This document shows, piece after piece, positions 4,241 to 5,026 of a stretch of DNA of 5,026 bases; position 1 is the first letter of the stretch; every line of letters starts with the position of its first letter. The position numbers were made by a program, and so were the translations under genes. This DNA is from Thermoplasmatota archaeon (GTDB taxonomy: Archaea > Thermoplasmatota > Thermoplasmata > Methanomassiliicoccales > Methanomassiliicoccaceae). The DNA lies in NCBI GenBank assembly GCA_022709105.1, contig JAKIXL010000108.1:1-5026 (forward strand). Direction: 5' to 3'. The notes below the pieces were generated by a model that saw only the letters and a program-made list of their open reading frames with translations, made no database searches and was not told the DNA's origin.

Positions 4241-5023
4241 TCATTTTGCCTCGCGGTGGAAGGTCGCCTTTCCGCCGCAGCTTTGCAGGTTGGCGATGAT
4301 GCTGTTGGTCACCTGCTTCATCTCCTCTTCCGCGGTCTTGTAGTCGGCCGCGGCAACGACCACTCTGTACTTGGGAGCCCCAATGTACTGGATCTTGACC
4401 TGCTCCTTCGAAGAAACGATGCCGGCGATCAACGCGTCCTTTATGCGGTCCACCCCGTCAGGCTGATAACAGGTCATCTCCATGTATCCATCGATCTGTA
4501 CGAACGAGGGGGTGACGTTCTCCTTGGCCACCTCCACGAAGGTCTTGGTCCAATCGCCTTTAAGGCCCTCCTCGGCAAGGGAGCCTGGGTTCGACGCCAC
4601 CGTCTCGAACGCCCCGAACAGGGTGCCGAACTTGTTGATCAGCTCATAGCCGAACCGCTCGTACGAATCGTCCTTGGAGATGCCCATGCGCTCGGCCACG
4701 ATCTCAATGAGCTTGTCCGCCTTGTTCTCGTTCTTCCACTGCTGTATCTTCTCTCTCTTCTGGTGCTCGTTGACCGATTTGAGGGATAGGTCGATGTGGC
4801 CTTTGGACGAATCCACGCCCAATACCTTGCATACCACCTTCTGCCCCTCGCGGACGAAATCACGTATGTATTTGACCCATCCGGTGGCGACGTCCCTGAT
4901 GTGGATGAACCCCTCCTTTCCTCCGTACTCGTCCAGGGAAACAAAGGCTCCAAAGTTCTTGACGCTCTGGACCGTGCATACGACCAGCTCGCCCTCCTCA
5001 GGGAAATCGCTTTGCCGCACCAT
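4241..5023 (-). CDS. eif2a: Translation initiation factor aIF2 subunit alpha
   Basis: This 260-residue protein is the alpha subunit of the heterotrimeric aIF2 that brings initiator Met-tRNA to the ribosome. The N-terminal S1/OB domain spans about 11-84 (EEGELVVCTV, FGAFVSLDEYGGKEGFIHIRDV, KGHIDLSLKSV). A helical domain follows (about 85-175), then the C-terminal alpha/beta domain (about 176-260, with IQYIGAPKYRVVVAAADYKTAEEEM) that in known structures binds the gamma subunit. The start MVRQSDFPEEGELV matches the family's usual N-terminus, so the gene is complete although only three bases precede it; its promoter and ribosome binding site lie outside the window. Length is typical. It ends with three stop codons in a row (TGA, TAA, TAG). 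It leads the run nop10 then PAC2, a known archaeal arrangement in which ribosomal protein genes often come first. Confidence 0.96.
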   Translation of the reverse strand: MVRQSDFPEEGELVVCTVQSVKNFGAFVSLDEYGGKEGFIHIRDVATGWVKYIRDFVREGQKVVCKVLGVDSSKGHIDLSLKSVNEHQKREKIQQWKNENKADKLIEIVAERMGISKDDSYERFGYELINKFGTLFGAFETVASNPGSLAEEGLKGDWTKTFVEVAKENVTPSFVQIDGYMEMTCYQPDGVDRIKDALIAGIVSSKEQVKIQYIGAPKYRVVVAAADYKTAEEEMKQVTNSIIANLQSCGGKATFHREAK

Positions 5024-5026
5024 TCT

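Noticed and set aside
4165..4245. Possible C/D box RNA between aIF2-alpha and nop10
   Set aside because: ATGATAA and CTGA occur, but there is no good second C-like box with a closing CTGA or a terminal stem, so the pattern is not convincing.
280..5023. Search for a defence system, CRISPR array or mobile element
   Set aside because: No repeat-spacer pattern, transposase, nuclease, toxin-antitoxin partner or target-site duplication is seen. The ribbon-helix-helix gene has no toxin gene next to it, so it is not called an antitoxin.

Overview
The window is archaeal DNA. The evidence is an aIF2-alpha, Nop10 and PAC2-type chaperone gene cluster, a tRNA-Tyr with C1:G72 and an intron after position 37, archaeal TATA boxes about 25 bases ahead of inferred starts, and a T-tract terminator. 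Moderate-to-high GC together with a 5'-deoxyadenosine/SAH-type deaminase would fit a GC-rich euryarchaeon such as a Thermoplasmatota/Methanomassiliicoccales relative. The lineage is inference and was not tested.

Layout, left to right. Bases 1-279 hold no convincing gene, only several short dyads. Bases 280-1116 (minus) encode a metallo-beta-lactamase-fold hydrolase with a TTG start and a strong ribosome binding site. A short divergent promoter region follows. Bases 1217-2503 (plus) encode an amidohydrolase of the MTA/SAH/5'-deoxyadenosine deaminase group. Bases 2535-2647 (minus) are a tRNA-Tyr(GTA) with a 35-base intron and an encoded CCA. Bases 2648-2854 form a divergent control region with a TATA box for the tRNA, a 41-base stem-loop, a TATA box for the next gene, and a 29-base nearly perfect palindrome in that gene's predicted leader. 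Bases 2855-3094 (plus) encode a small ribbon-helix-helix DNA-binding protein, followed by a T-tract terminator. The rest reads on the minus strand as an operon in the order aIF2-alpha (5023-4241), Nop10 (4164-3973), PAC2-family protein (4007-3243), with the last two genes overlapping by 35 bases.

How the genes work together. The right-hand operon joins translation initiation (aIF2-alpha), H/ACA pseudouridylation and rRNA maturation (Nop10) and a probable proteasome-assembly chaperone-like protein; I recall this order as a recurrent archaeal arrangement. The deaminase would recycle by-products of S-adenosylmethionine chemistry. The ribbon-helix-helix protein is a likely autoregulator, because the palindrome lies just downstream of its predicted transcription start.

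I see no defence island, CRISPR array, insertion sequence or obviously new multi-gene system. The most interesting material is non-coding: the 29-base palindrome, the 41-base stem-loop, and the tRNA intron that carries a second copy of the anticodon-stem strand.
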